From Nitrososphaerales archaeon (GTDB lineage Archaea > Thermoproteota > Nitrososphaeria > Nitrososphaerales > CADDZS01), in NCBI GenBank assembly GCA_030041355.1, contig JASHNZ010000038.1, positions 1 through 64,000 of the forward strand: DNA of 64,000 nucleotides, in the 5' to 3' direction. The first letter of the stretch is position 1. Each line of letters begins with the position of its first letter. The notes under the pieces were generated by a model. That model saw only the letters and a program-made list of their open reading frames with translations. It made no database searches and was not told the origin of the DNA. Positions 1 to 8,324 of the stretch are shown here, one piece after another. Position numbers and translations under genes: made by a program.

Positions 1-1
1 G

Positions 2-154
2 ACAATGGTGATCCCGGGCGTCCCAGATATTCAGAAGTTTTTCTCAACAACGCCGACAATTGCGGCTTGGATCACTTCTGCCTATCTCATCGTAGGTAGT
101 GCCGGATCCGATAAAATAGGATCCAGACGACTGGAGCACTACTCCAGCCATTAG
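2..154 (+). CDS. C-terminal fragment of an unrecognised, probably membrane-associated protein
   Basis: An open frame runs in from the left edge and stops at 152-154, giving 50 residues. It reads as protein-like: an aliphatic and aromatic stretch (residues about 19-33, IAAWITSAYLIV) followed by a charged, Ser/Arg-rich end. That would suit the last transmembrane helix and short tail of a membrane protein. The rest of the gene is outside the window, so the family cannot be named. The other two frames on this strand close sooner or look less protein-like. Confidence 0.4.
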   Translation, partial: TMVIPGVPDIQKFFSTTPTIAAWITSAYLIVGSAGSDKIGSRRLEHYSSH

Positions 155-508
155 ATCAAGAAGCGATCTAGGTATTCTCATCAGATAATCGTATGAAACC
201 GCGCATACCGCAAGGGAGGACGGCCAAACTTGCAGTTTTGGCTTTTTGAAATTGCACTATGAATAGTGATTTTGTCCGTTGAACGCTATCGCAATGGAGT
301 GTAAATAGAGATTTTTTTGGTCAGTCTGGCGAAATAGGCAAGCGTCGAAATCAGATAAGGCTTTGAGCGAAACAACTCCAGCCGAGGGAAAGTCTTAGAT
401 GGCACTCAAGTAAAACTTGCCTTCTTCAATGACACAAGTGGAAACCCACTGTACCTATCGCCAAGCAAGTGGAGGGGGGGTGTATTCCTTGCTAAGTACA
501 TCGAAGTA
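155..508. other. Intergenic stretch, no gene seen
   Basis: About 350 bases between the partial gene and the 3' end of the DEAD-box helicase. No frame of convincing composition, tRNA or repeat is visible. It contains a few T-rich runs that could terminate transcription from either side. Confidence 0.5.
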
Positions 509-1999
509 TTAGCGTCTTCGATTGTTTTGGTAGCGGGGCCTTCGCTCACGGAAATCGTTAGAAGTGCCCACACTTTCGGTGAAATTGAAACGATTGGACT
601 GATTTGTGTGTTGACTAGAGCCTGATGATGTGGAAGTTCTTTCGTTGAAGCGATTCCTTGAATAAGAGCTTCTGTTCGAATAGCCAAATCTCCCTCTTCT
701 TTGCCCATAATTGCGATTTCCTTGCTGATTTCTAGAGGGTCTAGTAGCGCCGGTAGAGGAAAAACTGCTTATCTCTCTTCCATCAGCAAGCAAGCCGCTC
801 AACTTTGTTATTGGAACCTCAGTCATGCCAACTATTCTGTTGAAATCAGGGTATTCTGATTCTGTAACTAATGTAACAGCCTGGCCGTTTCTGCCCGCTC
901 TTGCGGTTCTTCCAATCCTGTGGAAGTAGGTCAGAGGGTCTTGTGGCACATCGTAATTTATCACGTGGCTTACTGCCGGAACGTCTATTCCCCGTGCCGC
1001 AACATCGGTCGCAACAAGAAGTTCGATGTAGCCATTCCTGAAATTCCTCATGGCATGCTCCCTTTGATTCTGGGACAAATCTCCGTGAATTGGTGCCGCC
1101 TTGAAACCCGCGCTCTGAAGTTTTTCCGCGAGGCGCTGAGCTCTGAATTTCATTCCGCAGAATATAATTCCTGAGGAAATCCCGTTCCGTCGAAGATATT
1201 CGATTAGAGCAGGAAGTTTTGTTCTGTCATCCACCAACACGTACCTTTGCTCGATCGTCTCAAGTGATATTTCGTCACTGTCGATCAGAACCTCGAGCGG
1301 TCGATTCATATAACGCTGGCTGAGGCGCCTAATTTCTTCTGGCATGGTCGCGGAGAAAAGAGCTGTCTGGTTTCCTTTCGGGATTTGCCGCAAGATATAG
1401 TCAATATCATCTATGAAACCCATGTCGAGCATCCTATCCGCTTCATCCAAAACTACAAACTCAACGTCTTGAAGATCAATCGTCTCTCGATCGATATGAT
1501 CGATCAGTCTACCAGGCGTTGCAACCACTACCTGTGGAGTTCTCTTATGTAGCCTTTCGATCTGAGGAGTGATCGACTGTCCCCCGTAGATGGGATACGC
1601 CTTCAAATTCGTGTATTTGGCTAGCTTGTTGAACTCGTCGGTAACTTGGAGTGCTAGTTCCCTGGTCGGAACTATGACAAGCGCCTGGACGTAGGGTTTT
1701 CCTTCATCAAGCTTTTCAATCATTGGGATCGAAAAGGCAGCGGTCTTGCCCGATCCAGTATGGGCTTGACCAATAAGATCTCTCCTTTCAAGGAGCGGAG
1801 GTATTGCCTGCTCCTGAATTGGAAACATTATAGAGTATCCGGCATCACGGAGCGCTCGATTAAGCTCAGGACGCAGATTCAGGCCCTGAAAGCCCTTGCT
1901 TCCCTGTGGCTTTGCATCATGTTCTTTGTTTGTCGTGGTCGACACTGTCTTTTGTTCATTCATTTCTTTCATTTCGTCTCTCTTTTTTTGCAAGTACAT
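509..1999 (-). CDS. DEAD-box ATP-dependent RNA helicase with basic C-terminal tail
   Basis: RNA-dependent ATPase of superfamily 2 that remodels RNA duplexes or RNPs in the cytoplasm. All core motifs are present in order: motif I (AHTGSGKT, residues 79-86), Ia (PTRELALQ, 111-118), TPGR (161-164), motif II DEAD (185-188), motif III SAT (216-218) and motif VI HRIGRTARAGR (360-370). The core ends near residue 400. The last 85 residues are low-complexity, rich in Arg, Ser, Asn and Gly, as in RNA-binding tails of bacterial CsdA/DeaD-type helicases. The first ATG is at 1999. Internal ATGs at codons 10 and 13 are also possible, since the helicase fold begins only around residue 36. Gene is divergent from a small basic zinc protein. 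Which RNA it serves (cold-shock or ribosome assembly) is inference. Confidence 0.95.
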   Translation of the reverse strand: MYLQKKRDEMKEMNEQKTVSTTTNKEHDAKPQGSKGFQGLNLRPELNRALRDAGYSIMFPIQEQAIPPLLERRDLIGQAHTGSGKTAAFSIPMIEKLDEGKPYVQALVIVPTRELALQVTDEFNKLAKYTNLKAYPIYGGQSITPQIERLHKRTPQVVVATPGRLIDHIDRETIDLQDVEFVVLDEADRMLDMGFIDDIDYILRQIPKGNQTALFSATMPEEIRRLSQRYMNRPLEVLIDSDEISLETIEQRYVLVDDRTKLPALIEYLRRNGISSGIIFCGMKFRAQRLAEKLQSAGFKAAPIHGDLSQNQREHAMRNFRNGYIELLVATDVAARGIDVPAVSHVINYDVPQDPLTYFHRIGRTARAGRNGQAVTLVTESEYPDFNRIVGMTEVPITKLSGLLADGREISSFSSTGATRPSRNQQGNRNYGQRRGRFGYSNRSSYSRNRFNERTSTSSGSSQHTNQSNRFNFTESVGTSNDFRERRPRYQNNRRR

Positions 2000-2620
2000 T
2001 CGTGCATAGTTCCTAAAGAGAGAAAGATTGCGAGCTGGAAGAATCTTGATGGCTCCGCATTATTTTTGGAGCTTTGCGACCGATTTCAAGGTCGCCTCGG
2101 TTCTTCCTACTTCTGGATCTCCTTAAAACCGCAAAAGGCGGCTGTAGAGATTCTTTCTTTTCTTTTTCCTATGCTTTCTTAAGAAGGCAAAAGTCCTTCC
2201 CTTGCCAGAAGAGATGAAAAATTCAAAACCAAGACGTTTCGAGAATTTCAAACATCACAAACGTTCTAAGTGGCATATCCCCTGATTCCGAGACGGTCCT
2301 TTGCCTTTATTTTTTGTATGTACTCAACCCTCTCTCCGACATTATACTATTTAAGCATTCAATTAGAACCGGATGGAGATCACTCTCAAAATAATTCAGA
2401 GTGCCTCTGCCTTAACATTCTGCCTCTTCGAGTAATAATAAAATAAAAAGATCGTGCCCATTTGAAGCGTGGGTGATCACAAGCGACCCCATTTACTATC
2501 CCGCTTGCCCTAACCAACAGGTTGATTCTGCCCTATCAAGTGCCGATACAGCTTGGAGCCACGGATTGTGCATCTATGCGTATAGTTTTTAAGTAGCGTT
2601 GTCGGAGCTACGTCCTAACT
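2000..2620. other. Long divergent intergenic region with a TATA-like element and a short hairpin
   Basis: About 620 bases without a supported gene, between divergent neighbours. A strong TATA-like element (CTATTTAAG, 2347-2355) would place a start near 2377. Just after that comes a 6-bp inverted repeat (CACTCT 2381-2386, AGAGTG 2398-2403), then an A/T-rich patch around 2435-2455. This could be a small RNA or simply a promoter region. Nothing identifies an RNA family. Confidence 0.3.
2585..2593 (+). promoter_or_regulatory. TATA box of the small zinc-protein gene
   Basis: A T-rich TATA-like element (TTTTTAAG) is centred about 32 nt before the ATG at 2621. At normal archaeal spacing the transcript would start only a few bases before the ATG, giving a nearly leaderless mRNA. 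Confidence 0.45.
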
Positions 2621-2845
2621 ATGGTAACCATCTGTCCTAAGTGTCATAAAAGAGCCTGGAAACCCTACAGATTCGTGATAAAAGGAAAAAGCGGTAAGAA
2701 CTACGCGTATCTTGTTTATCGACATAACGAGAAAAAGCGCCATACTCCAAGAAAATGTTACGTTTCGATAAAAGGTCAAGCAAAAAGAAAGAGCAGTGGC
2801 AGATCCTCGAGATCACGAAAGTCTTCTAGGTCTCGAAGGCGCTAG
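2621..2845 (+). CDS. Small basic zinc-binding protein with Arg/Ser-rich tail
   Basis: 74 residues. The N-terminus has a CPKC knuckle (Cys5, Cys8) and a single later Cys in a KCYV context. A Tyr/Arg-rich middle follows, then a tail in which nearly every residue is Ser, Arg or Lys. Archaea have conserved small proteins with an N-terminal CPxCG and a downstream RKCYxG element, function unknown, and the first two thirds fit that pattern. The tail resembles an RNA-binding or disordered basic extension. With only three Cys and a possible His ligand, zinc binding is likely but not certain. The gene is transcribed away from the DEAD-box helicase. A nucleic-acid-binding role is inference. Confidence 0.75.
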   Translation: MVTICPKCHKRAWKPYRFVIKGKSGKNYAYLVYRHNEKKRHTPRKCYVSIKGQAKRKSSGRSSRSRKSSRSRRR

Positions 2846-2926
2846 AGAAGACCACCTAGATTAGCTATCCCTCAAAACTTGGGGTTCGGCCCCCGCCTTT
2901 CCCCATTTGGAAACTAGTTGCTGCGA

Positions 2927-3418
2927 TTATTCCTGAGCGGTGATTCTATCTCTTATTCTCGTGGTGTAATCGATGAGTGCTTCAAGTTCACGCTCTTTCA
3001 GAGCTGACAAGAGTTTCTCTATTTGCTTATGGTGCGAGGTATAAATTCGCTTTACGAGATTCTCTCCTTGACTCAACAGCTGCACTCTGACAACCCGACG
3101 ATCATGCTCATCACGAACTCGTCTCACGTAGGATCGCTTCTCTAAATTATCGACAATTGTAGTTATGTTAGCGAAAGTTACTACCATTTCCTTTCCAATC
3201 TCATTCATAGGAAGAAGACCGCCGGGAGATCTCCAAATAGTTCGTAGGACCGTGTACTGCGGCGGAGTTAGTCCGTATTGCCTCAGATCAGAGTTTATGT
3301 GAAAATATACGGTCTTGTACGTCCTTGCTAAGCTACGCCAAGCTTGATTCTCAAGACTATCTAACATCAGGTTAACTTTCTCGATCTCTTGGATTCTCTT
3401 TACTTTCAAAGGAGGCAT
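2927..3418 (-). CDS. MarR-family transcriptional regulator
   Basis: 163 residues with the MarR layout: an N-terminal dimerisation helix, a winged helix-turn-helix (residues about 45-115; LTPPQYTVLRTI, then MNEIGKEMVVTFANITTIVDNL as the recognition part), a wing with the family-typical DEHDRRVVRVQL, and a long C-terminal dimerisation helix. Such proteins bind palindromic operators as dimers and are often released by small phenolic ligands or oxidants. The neighbours (NreA and a zinc protein) do not point to a target, and self-regulation is the default guess. It starts at an ATG, with no overlap to its neighbours. Confidence 0.92.
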   Translation of the reverse strand: MPPLKVKRIQEIEKVNLMLDSLENQAWRSLARTYKTVYFHINSDLRQYGLTPPQYTVLRTIWRSPGGLLPMNEIGKEMVVTFANITTIVDNLEKRSYVRRVRDEHDRRVVRVQLLSQGENLVKRIYTSHHKQIEKLLSALKERELEALIDYTTRIRDRITAQE

Positions 3419-3509
3419 GGGGTTCCCTGCTTAATTCGAATGTGCAGCTAAGCATTCGAAGGGCTACGATAATTCAAGCTTGAACTAAATTACGTATTAA
3501 GATTTCAGT

Positions 3510-4835
3510 CTAGTGGGAAAAGTATTGGGTGATCTTCATCTGTTCTTTGGCTTGGCGTAATAGCTCCGAGTTTGCGACCCAATTAGACTTTGGAATTGAA
3601 AAGAAGGTGCAAGCATGATTCAGTGCTTCGTCTAAAGTATCAAACGCTCTGTATTTGTTCATTAGCAAGCTTCTGATACTCTCTCTCACGTTCCACACTC
3701 CAACAGGTAGAATGTAGCCGGGATGGATTTCCCTTAGCATTATCGCGCCGCTCTGCTTTCTTTCTCGTGCTAGATATTCTGTTATTGCGAGCCTTGTGGT
3801 GTAGTAGCAACCGCCGGGCTTTGCGTAAGTTTTCCTTCCGTAGTAACCTTCGTAGTCGCCAATCATTTCCGGCTTCGTTCCGAACTTGTTCCACGCAGTC
3901 CCAGAATGCCAAGCTTCAATCCATTCATACTTCCACTTCTCTGGCGTCAGGATTCCAACGTAGACATTATCGAGATTCTCACCGTGAAATACTCGGAACT
4001 CGTCAATTTCGTCATAATCTTTTATCTCATCGATCAATCTCAGAGACAAGTTGGAATCTACAGCGGTGATCGACCAGCGAGTGGGGACTAGCTTTCTTTT
4101 CTTTTTCTCGCCGAAGACTCCGACCGAGAAGGCTTTCTCGATTTTGGAAAATAATACTCCGCTCCTATAAAGACCAAAGATTGCGTCGCTAGCTTTTAGG
4201 TCACGATCATAGTACGCCTTTTCCATCCTAGAATCGACCGAAATATTTCCGGAGGGCTTAAATTGTTTGAGAGGAGCGCTTGGTCCAAAAGGCTGGCTAT
4301 TTTCGCTGAAAGTGATTCTCTGGACAGGCTTTTTTTCCAAAAAGAGGTCTGAATCTGCAGGTTTGTTCGCCATCGAGATTTCTTGAAGTGTATCGATTAG
4401 CCTAGACCCATTTACGGCATCATGGATATTCGTTTTGAAGCAGCCTCTCACAAGGCTGTACCTGTAATCAACAATTTCCTCAATCGTTTTTCCCTTCCAC
4501 ATTTCTGGAGTATCCAGAAATTCTGTGTCACCGTGGAACGCGGGGACCATTGGACCAATGAATACTTTGGGATAGCCGAATCTTCCAACAAAAAGTCCCG
4601 GAGGGGAAGAACCCGAAATTACATCTGAACTATACAGCATTTCGGCGTGTCTAGAAAAACTCTCAGCTTTTGTAAGGATAGGGCACCTTGATTTGCCACA
4701 AAGAAGTTTCGCGCCTCTGCACGCGAGACACATTTCTGCGCTGGGGCGCTCTATGATTACTTTCGTTCTCCAGTCGGGATTGTTTCCTATAAATCCTGAA
4801 GGATTGAACCAGTTTACGGTTTGAGATGAGAACAA
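3510..4835 (-). CDS. nreA: Nre-family archaeal DNA repair protein with C-terminal PIP box
   Basis: 441 residues, the usual length for archaeal NreA/NreB. Near the N-terminus is a four-cysteine zinc site (Cys36, Cys39, Cys46, Cys51 in MCLACRGAKLLCGKSRCPIL). The large central part is the conserved Nre domain, containing for example VGRFGYPKVFIGPMVP and an SVGVFGEKKKRKLVPTRWSITAVD block. The last ten residues carry QMKITQYF (432-439), a good match to the PCNA-interacting consensus Qxx-hydrophobic-xx-aromatic-aromatic. NreA is known in haloarchaea to protect against DNA damage together with PCNA. Here the motif supports recruitment to the sliding clamp. The gene stands alone, and the DinB-fold gene on its far side is transcribed away from it. 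Confidence 0.9.
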   Translation of the reverse strand: MFSSQTVNWFNPSGFIGNNPDWRTKVIIERPSAEMCLACRGAKLLCGKSRCPILTKAESFSRHAEMLYSSDVISGSSPPGLFVGRFGYPKVFIGPMVPAFHGDTEFLDTPEMWKGKTIEEIVDYRYSLVRGCFKTNIHDAVNGSRLIDTLQEISMANKPADSDLFLEKKPVQRITFSENSQPFGPSAPLKQFKPSGNISVDSRMEKAYYDRDLKASDAIFGLYRSGVLFSKIEKAFSVGVFGEKKKRKLVPTRWSITAVDSNLSLRLIDEIKDYDEIDEFRVFHGENLDNVYVGILTPEKWKYEWIEAWHSGTAWNKFGTKPEMIGDYEGYYGRKTYAKPGGCYYTTRLAITEYLARERKQSGAIMLREIHPGYILPVGVWNVRESIRSLLMNKYRAFDTLDEALNHACTFFSIPKSNWVANSELLRQAKEQMKITQYFSH

Positions 4836-5165
4836 AGATGTAATGTCAAATTGAGACCCTTATGTGATAAAAGACTTATGAAATTATCGCAGTTGTTGGA
4901 TTTGCTAGGACGCATATTCGATAACGATCGCGTAGTTTCCCGGTACCGATATCCACCCGAGACCACGCGCGCAATCTTGGCTACGTTGTTCCATTCTGAA
5001 TCACCTAGCGCAGTAGCATGACATGACGAGTGGGGATTCGAGAATTTTTTGACGAATAATAGTCAAACAAGTTGAGTACCAGGTTTTTGTTTTGCCATTT
5101 CCAAAATCAAAGAGGTCATCGAGGGAAAGTCTATACGTTCGCCCGCAACTCTCATTATGGTCTAA
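4836..5165. other. Intergenic region, no gene seen
   Basis: About 330 bases between the divergent nreA and DinB-fold genes. The only open frames are very short and of poor composition. Two promoters are presumably here, but no clear TATA box stands out. Confidence 0.4.
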
Positions 5166-5693
5166 TTGCGAAAGATGAATCGTCCCATACGCGAAAGTAT
5201 AGCCGGCCCGAACTACTATCGGAGTTTATTTGCATATAACAGAAGAGTATGGAACAGATATTTCAACGCCTCAGCAAAGCTTTCTTGGAAAACTCTCTCG
5301 AAGAATATGGAAATCTCGCACTATTCTATGAAGAATACGCTCGTCCATATCCTAACGGTTTACAATGGCTGGCTGAATTACAATGTATATGGGAGATCTT
5401 CTGAAATTCCTCATGGAACGGAGCATAATCCAGACAAATATAATTCAATGAAGCAGGTTCGAGAATTCAGCAATAAGGTCTGGAAGGGAGTCGACATGCT
5501 CTTGGACAATTTGGATGACAAACTTTTATCAAAGAAAGTGAAGGCGCCTTGGCTCCCGGGCACTTATACGCTTGCGGACGTTCTCATGCAAGTCTCATTC
5601 GAACAGGCGCATCACATCGGGGAAGTTATTGCTATGATGTGGCAGCTAGACATCGAGCCACCGGAGATGACTTGGATAATGAATACAAGATGA
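5166..5693 (+). CDS. DinB-fold (YfiT-like) putative metal-dependent protein
   Basis: 175 residues with the four-helix DinB layout. One helix contains His61 (NTLVHILTVYNGWL, with the typical H..xxW ending) and a late helix contains the His pair 149-150 (FEQAHHIGEV). In DinB/YfiT proteins three histidines of this kind hold a divalent metal, and family members act as thiol transferases or hydrolases. The substrate here is unknown. The listed start is TTG at 5166; an ATG three codons later (5175) is equally good. It converges with the small membrane-peptide gene. Confidence 0.8.
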   Translation: MRKMNRPIRESIAGPNYYRSLFAYNRRVWNRYFNASAKLSWKTLSKNMEISHYSMKNTLVHILTVYNGWLNYNVYGRSSEIPHGTEHNPDKYNSMKQVREFSNKVWKGVDMLLDNLDDKLLSKKVKAPWLPGTYTLADVLMQVSFEQAHHIGEVIAMMWQLDIEPPEMTWIMNTR

Positions 5694-5705
5694 GCGAGCC
5701 AAACA

Positions 5706-5861
5706 CTAGGGTGAAGAGTCTTGACTATTTTCTTGATCCTTTCGATCTAACTCTTCAACAAACTGTTTCTTCATCTGATATTTTTGATAAGCGACCAAGA
5801 CCTCAGCTATAATCGCGAGCCCAATCGCAAAAACAATGAAGATGTAGATAAGAGGATCCAT
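5706..5861 (-). CDS. Small single-helix membrane protein
   Basis: 51 residues starting MDPLIYIFIVFAIG. The first 25 residues form one clear transmembrane helix. The rest is a charged cytoplasmic tail (KKQFVEELDRKDQEN) ending in SQDSSP. The ATG at 5861 is only 7 nt below the stop of the DNA methyltransferase gene on the same strand, so the two are probably co-transcribed. No family is recognised. The good start, the helix-plus-charged-tail composition and the tight spacing support a real gene despite its size. Confidence 0.65.
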   Translation of the reverse strand: MDPLIYIFIVFAIGLAIIAEVLVAYQKYQMKKQFVEELDRKDQENSQDSSP

Positions 5862-5868
5862 TATTTTC

Positions 5869-6756
5869 TCACACTTCTAGTTTCTTCTTTGCGGCAATGA
5901 CTCTGGATATAGATTCTTCTAGGTACTCTTTATCAATTTCAAACCCAATGAACGAGACTCCGAGCTTGAGCGAGGCAAGAGCTGTAGAGCCAATACCCGA
6001 AAAAGGATCGACGACCTTCAAACCCTGGCGAGCACCGTGAAGCTTGATGCACATCTCTGGAAGCTTGGCTGGAAAAGTTGCAGGGTGAGGCCTCTCGTTC
6101 TTACTCTTAATCGTCTCGTATGGTATAAACCAGGTATTTCCTCTGTCTCGATTGTCAGCTGTGGCAGTCTTCCACCTTCCGATATTCGTCTTGTCCTGAT
6201 ATGGAACTCCGATTGACAGTTTCTGGAGTTTTGTATCACCGAACCTTGTAAAATGGAAAATGTACTCGTGACAATCATTCAGGAATCTCTTGCTGACTAT
6301 GGGCTTAAAGTGTCCAACGGCTACATCGCCAACGATATTGGGATAAGCTCCGACGTCTTGTTTATTGATTGCAATTGATTTTATCCAATGGATCACATTT
6401 TGAAGCTCAAATTGTCCACGCAGTCTTCGTGCGACATCCCAGGCTATCCACTGATCCTTTGGGGTGTTACCAATATTCAGGAAAAAGGATCCATCATCAC
6501 CTAACGCCCGTTTCACTTCTTTACCTAATTCTTCCATCCAATCAAGATATTTTTCTCTTGGCAGATTATCATCATGTTTCCCATATCTGATTCCAATATT
6601 GTATGGGGGAGAAGTCACCACGATGTCGATCGAATGGTCTTTGAGATCATTTCTCATGCCTCTGACGCAATCTCCTAGAAAGAAGGAGAGAGTGCTCTCA
6701 CGCAAACCCCTGATTACCTTGTACGGTGAACCCAGGTCTTGCCCGGTTGATTGCAT
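5869..6756 (-). CDS. Solitary beta-class DNA methyltransferase (N4-cytosine or N6-adenine)
   Basis: 295 residues. Motif [10 protein letters not shown] (48-55) comes first. A variable target-recognition part and motif X (HPATFP, 224-229) follow. The SAM-binding motif I comes last (DPFSGIGST, 250-258, then GFEID). This IV-X-I order defines class beta. The SPPY form occurs in both m4C and m6A enzymes, so the modified base cannot be assigned. No restriction endonuclease is adjacent. The upstream gene encodes a small HExxH protein (46 nt away) and the downstream gene a one-helix membrane peptide (7 nt). It could be an orphan methyltransferase with an epigenetic role or part of an unrecognised defence unit. 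Confidence 0.93.
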   Translation of the reverse strand: MQSTGQDLGSPYKVIRGLRESTLSFFLGDCVRGMRNDLKDHSIDIVVTSPPYNIGIRYGKHDDNLPREKYLDWMEELGKEVKRALGDDGSFFLNIGNTPKDQWIAWDVARRLRGQFELQNVIHWIKSIAINKQDVGAYPNIVGDVAVGHFKPIVSKRFLNDCHEYIFHFTRFGDTKLQKLSIGVPYQDKTNIGRWKTATADNRDRGNTWFIPYETIKSKNERPHPATFPAKLPEMCIKLHGARQGLKVVDPFSGIGSTALASLKLGVSFIGFEIDKEYLEESISRVIAAKKKLEV

Positions 6757-6802
6757 GTCTTTTCTATGCCCTCATGCTGTTTCTAAAAAACAATTCCTAT
6801 CC

Positions 6803-7228
6803 CTAATCAACTTGGCGCGTTTTGGTGGAAATTTTTTCCGAAATTGACTTGACAAATTTGTTGTATGATTCGATGAACGAAAGAGCGAATCTGTCTGCGT
6901 TCTTTTCTGTCCCTCTATGAGCTCCTGATTTTGATCTGATGCAATGGTAAAGCTCATGGAGGACAACAAAGGGATTGAAAAACTGGTCTTGATCCCTGAA
7001 TGCTATCGAGTTTGAGGCCACACTGTATACTCCAAGCGCTTTCTTGTGACCCTTTGGAACCCCGCCTATCCTTAAGCTCGGCGCTGAGGTATGATTTCTT
7101 TTGCACACGAACACGACTGCCTTCTCTGTTTCCTTTGATAAAATCAAGTGTACGATATAGACCTTGAACATTTCTTCGTTCAGTCTAAGAGGGTCCCCGT
7201 CTGAATCCACGTCTTCTTTGATTGACAA
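6803..7228 (-). CDS. Small HExxH putative zinc metallopeptidase, ImmA/IrrE-like
   Basis: 141 residues. HELYH (91-95) is the zinc-binding HExxH motif. A Glu at 108 and AD at 111-112 in EKNADRFALSF follow at the spacing seen in small ImmA/IrrE-type peptidases (HExxH ... E..AD.FA). There is no signal peptide and no transmembrane helix, so it is cytoplasmic. The N-terminal 85 residues are a mixed alpha/beta region. ImmA/IrrE proteins cleave repressors in mobile elements or in the DNA-damage response. Co-orientation with a DNA methyltransferase 46 nt downstream suggests a functional pair, which is inference. No helix-turn-helix partner is visible nearby. Confidence 0.75.
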   Translation of the reverse strand: MSIKEDVDSDGDPLRLNEEMFKVYIVHLILSKETEKAVVFVCKRNHTSAPSLRIGGVPKGHKKALGVYSVASNSIAFRDQDQFFNPFVVLHELYHCIRSKSGAHRGTEKNADRFALSFIESYNKFVKSISEKISTKTRQVD

Positions 7229-7363
7229 ATTAGATCAATTCCCGTCTTGCATCATTCTGGTCAAATTCTGTTCTGCTGCAGTTAGACTTGTTCCACATTC
7301 GTAGTTTTAGAACAAGTTCTTATTACTTCATATTTTTCCATAATTGCGAGTGGTCTTTGCCGA

Positions 7364-8293
7364 GTGACATTACACGAAATAGAGCGGGAAACTTATCATT
7401 ATCTGTGGAACAATGAGCACAAGCCGGTCGCGCGCATTCAGCCGGGGGATAGAGTGCAGTTCGAGGTCAACGAAGTTACCTCCTGGCAAATTACAAAAAA
7501 TGCTAAACTCGTCGATCTCGCAAAACTTGATCAGGCCAAATTGTATCCTCTTTCAGGTCCGGTTTTTGTTGAAGGAGCTTCCGAAGGCGATGCCCTATCA
7601 ATTGAAGTTGAAGAAATCAAAACCGAAGATTGGGGCTGGTCCGCGATCGTGCCGGGTCTTGGGCTCCTTCCCGAATTTGCCGAGGCCTATCTCTGGATAT
7701 GGGACCTTTCGAAAAGTGACAAATTCGTAGATTTCAAAAATAAGATCAAGGTGCCTCTGAGTCCATTCTGTGGCGTGATGGGAGTTGCACCAAGAGAAAA
7801 AGGAGCCTTCGAGGTCATCCCCCCTGGAAAACATGGAGGCAATATGGACATTAAGCATCTCACAGTTGGAAGCAAACTCCTCCTGCCGGTGTGGACAAAG
7901 GGAGCTTTGTTCTCTGTTGGCGATATGCATGCAGCGATGGGAGACGGCGAAGTCTGCATCACAGCTATTGAGTGTCCGGGTGAGGTCAGATTGAAATTCG
8001 AGTTGATCAAAGATGCAAACATACCTGGCCCGAGATTCATTACAAAAGAAAGCTCGGAACCTAATTTGAAAGGTTCGTTCGTTGCAACAGGGATAGCTCC
8101 AGACCTTTTGGAAGCGTGCAGGCTAGCCACAAGAAACATGATCGATTATCTGGTCAGGCAGTATAACTTGGAACCCAAAGAAGCGTATATCTTGTGCAGT
8201 GTTGCGGCTGATCTGAAAATTCACGAAGTTGTTGATGCCCCTAACTGGGTTGTGGGACTGTGGGTTGCAGAGAGCGTTCTCGGTCAACATTAA
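7364..8293 (+). CDS. Acetamidase/formamidase family protein
   Basis: 309 residues, the family length, aligning by eye along the FmdA/AmdA family. It has the opening beta region (YLWNNEHKPVARIQPGDRVQFEV), the GPVFVEGASEGDALSIEVEEI block, the conserved GLGLLPEF and PLSPFCGVMGVAP elements, and GGNMDIKHLTVGSKLLLPVWTKGALFSVGDMHAAMGDGEVC as the putative active-site region with its Asp and His residues. Such enzymes hydrolyse formamide or short amides to ammonia and the acid, in the cytoplasm. The start is a GTG at 7364. The gene stands alone, divergent from the HExxH gene. Substrate is unproven. Confidence 0.93.
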   Translation: MTLHEIERETYHYLWNNEHKPVARIQPGDRVQFEVNEVTSWQITKNAKLVDLAKLDQAKLYPLSGPVFVEGASEGDALSIEVEEIKTEDWGWSAIVPGLGLLPEFAEAYLWIWDLSKSDKFVDFKNKIKVPLSPFCGVMGVAPREKGAFEVIPPGKHGGNMDIKHLTVGSKLLLPVWTKGALFSVGDMHAAMGDGEVCITAIECPGEVRLKFELIKDANIPGPRFITKESSEPNLKGSFVATGIAPDLLEACRLATRNMIDYLVRQYNLEPKEAYILCSVAADLKIHEVVDAPNWVVGLWVAESVLGQH

Positions 8294-8324
8294 TTCAAAA
8301 TCTTATCAATTAGAGGATTTCACT

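Noticed and set aside
382-394. CGAGGGAAAGTCT resembling the RNase P RNA GAGGAAAGTC core; a similar string occurs near 5120
   Set aside because: The match has an extra G, no other conserved RNase P elements follow, and the second copy shows it is probably chance.
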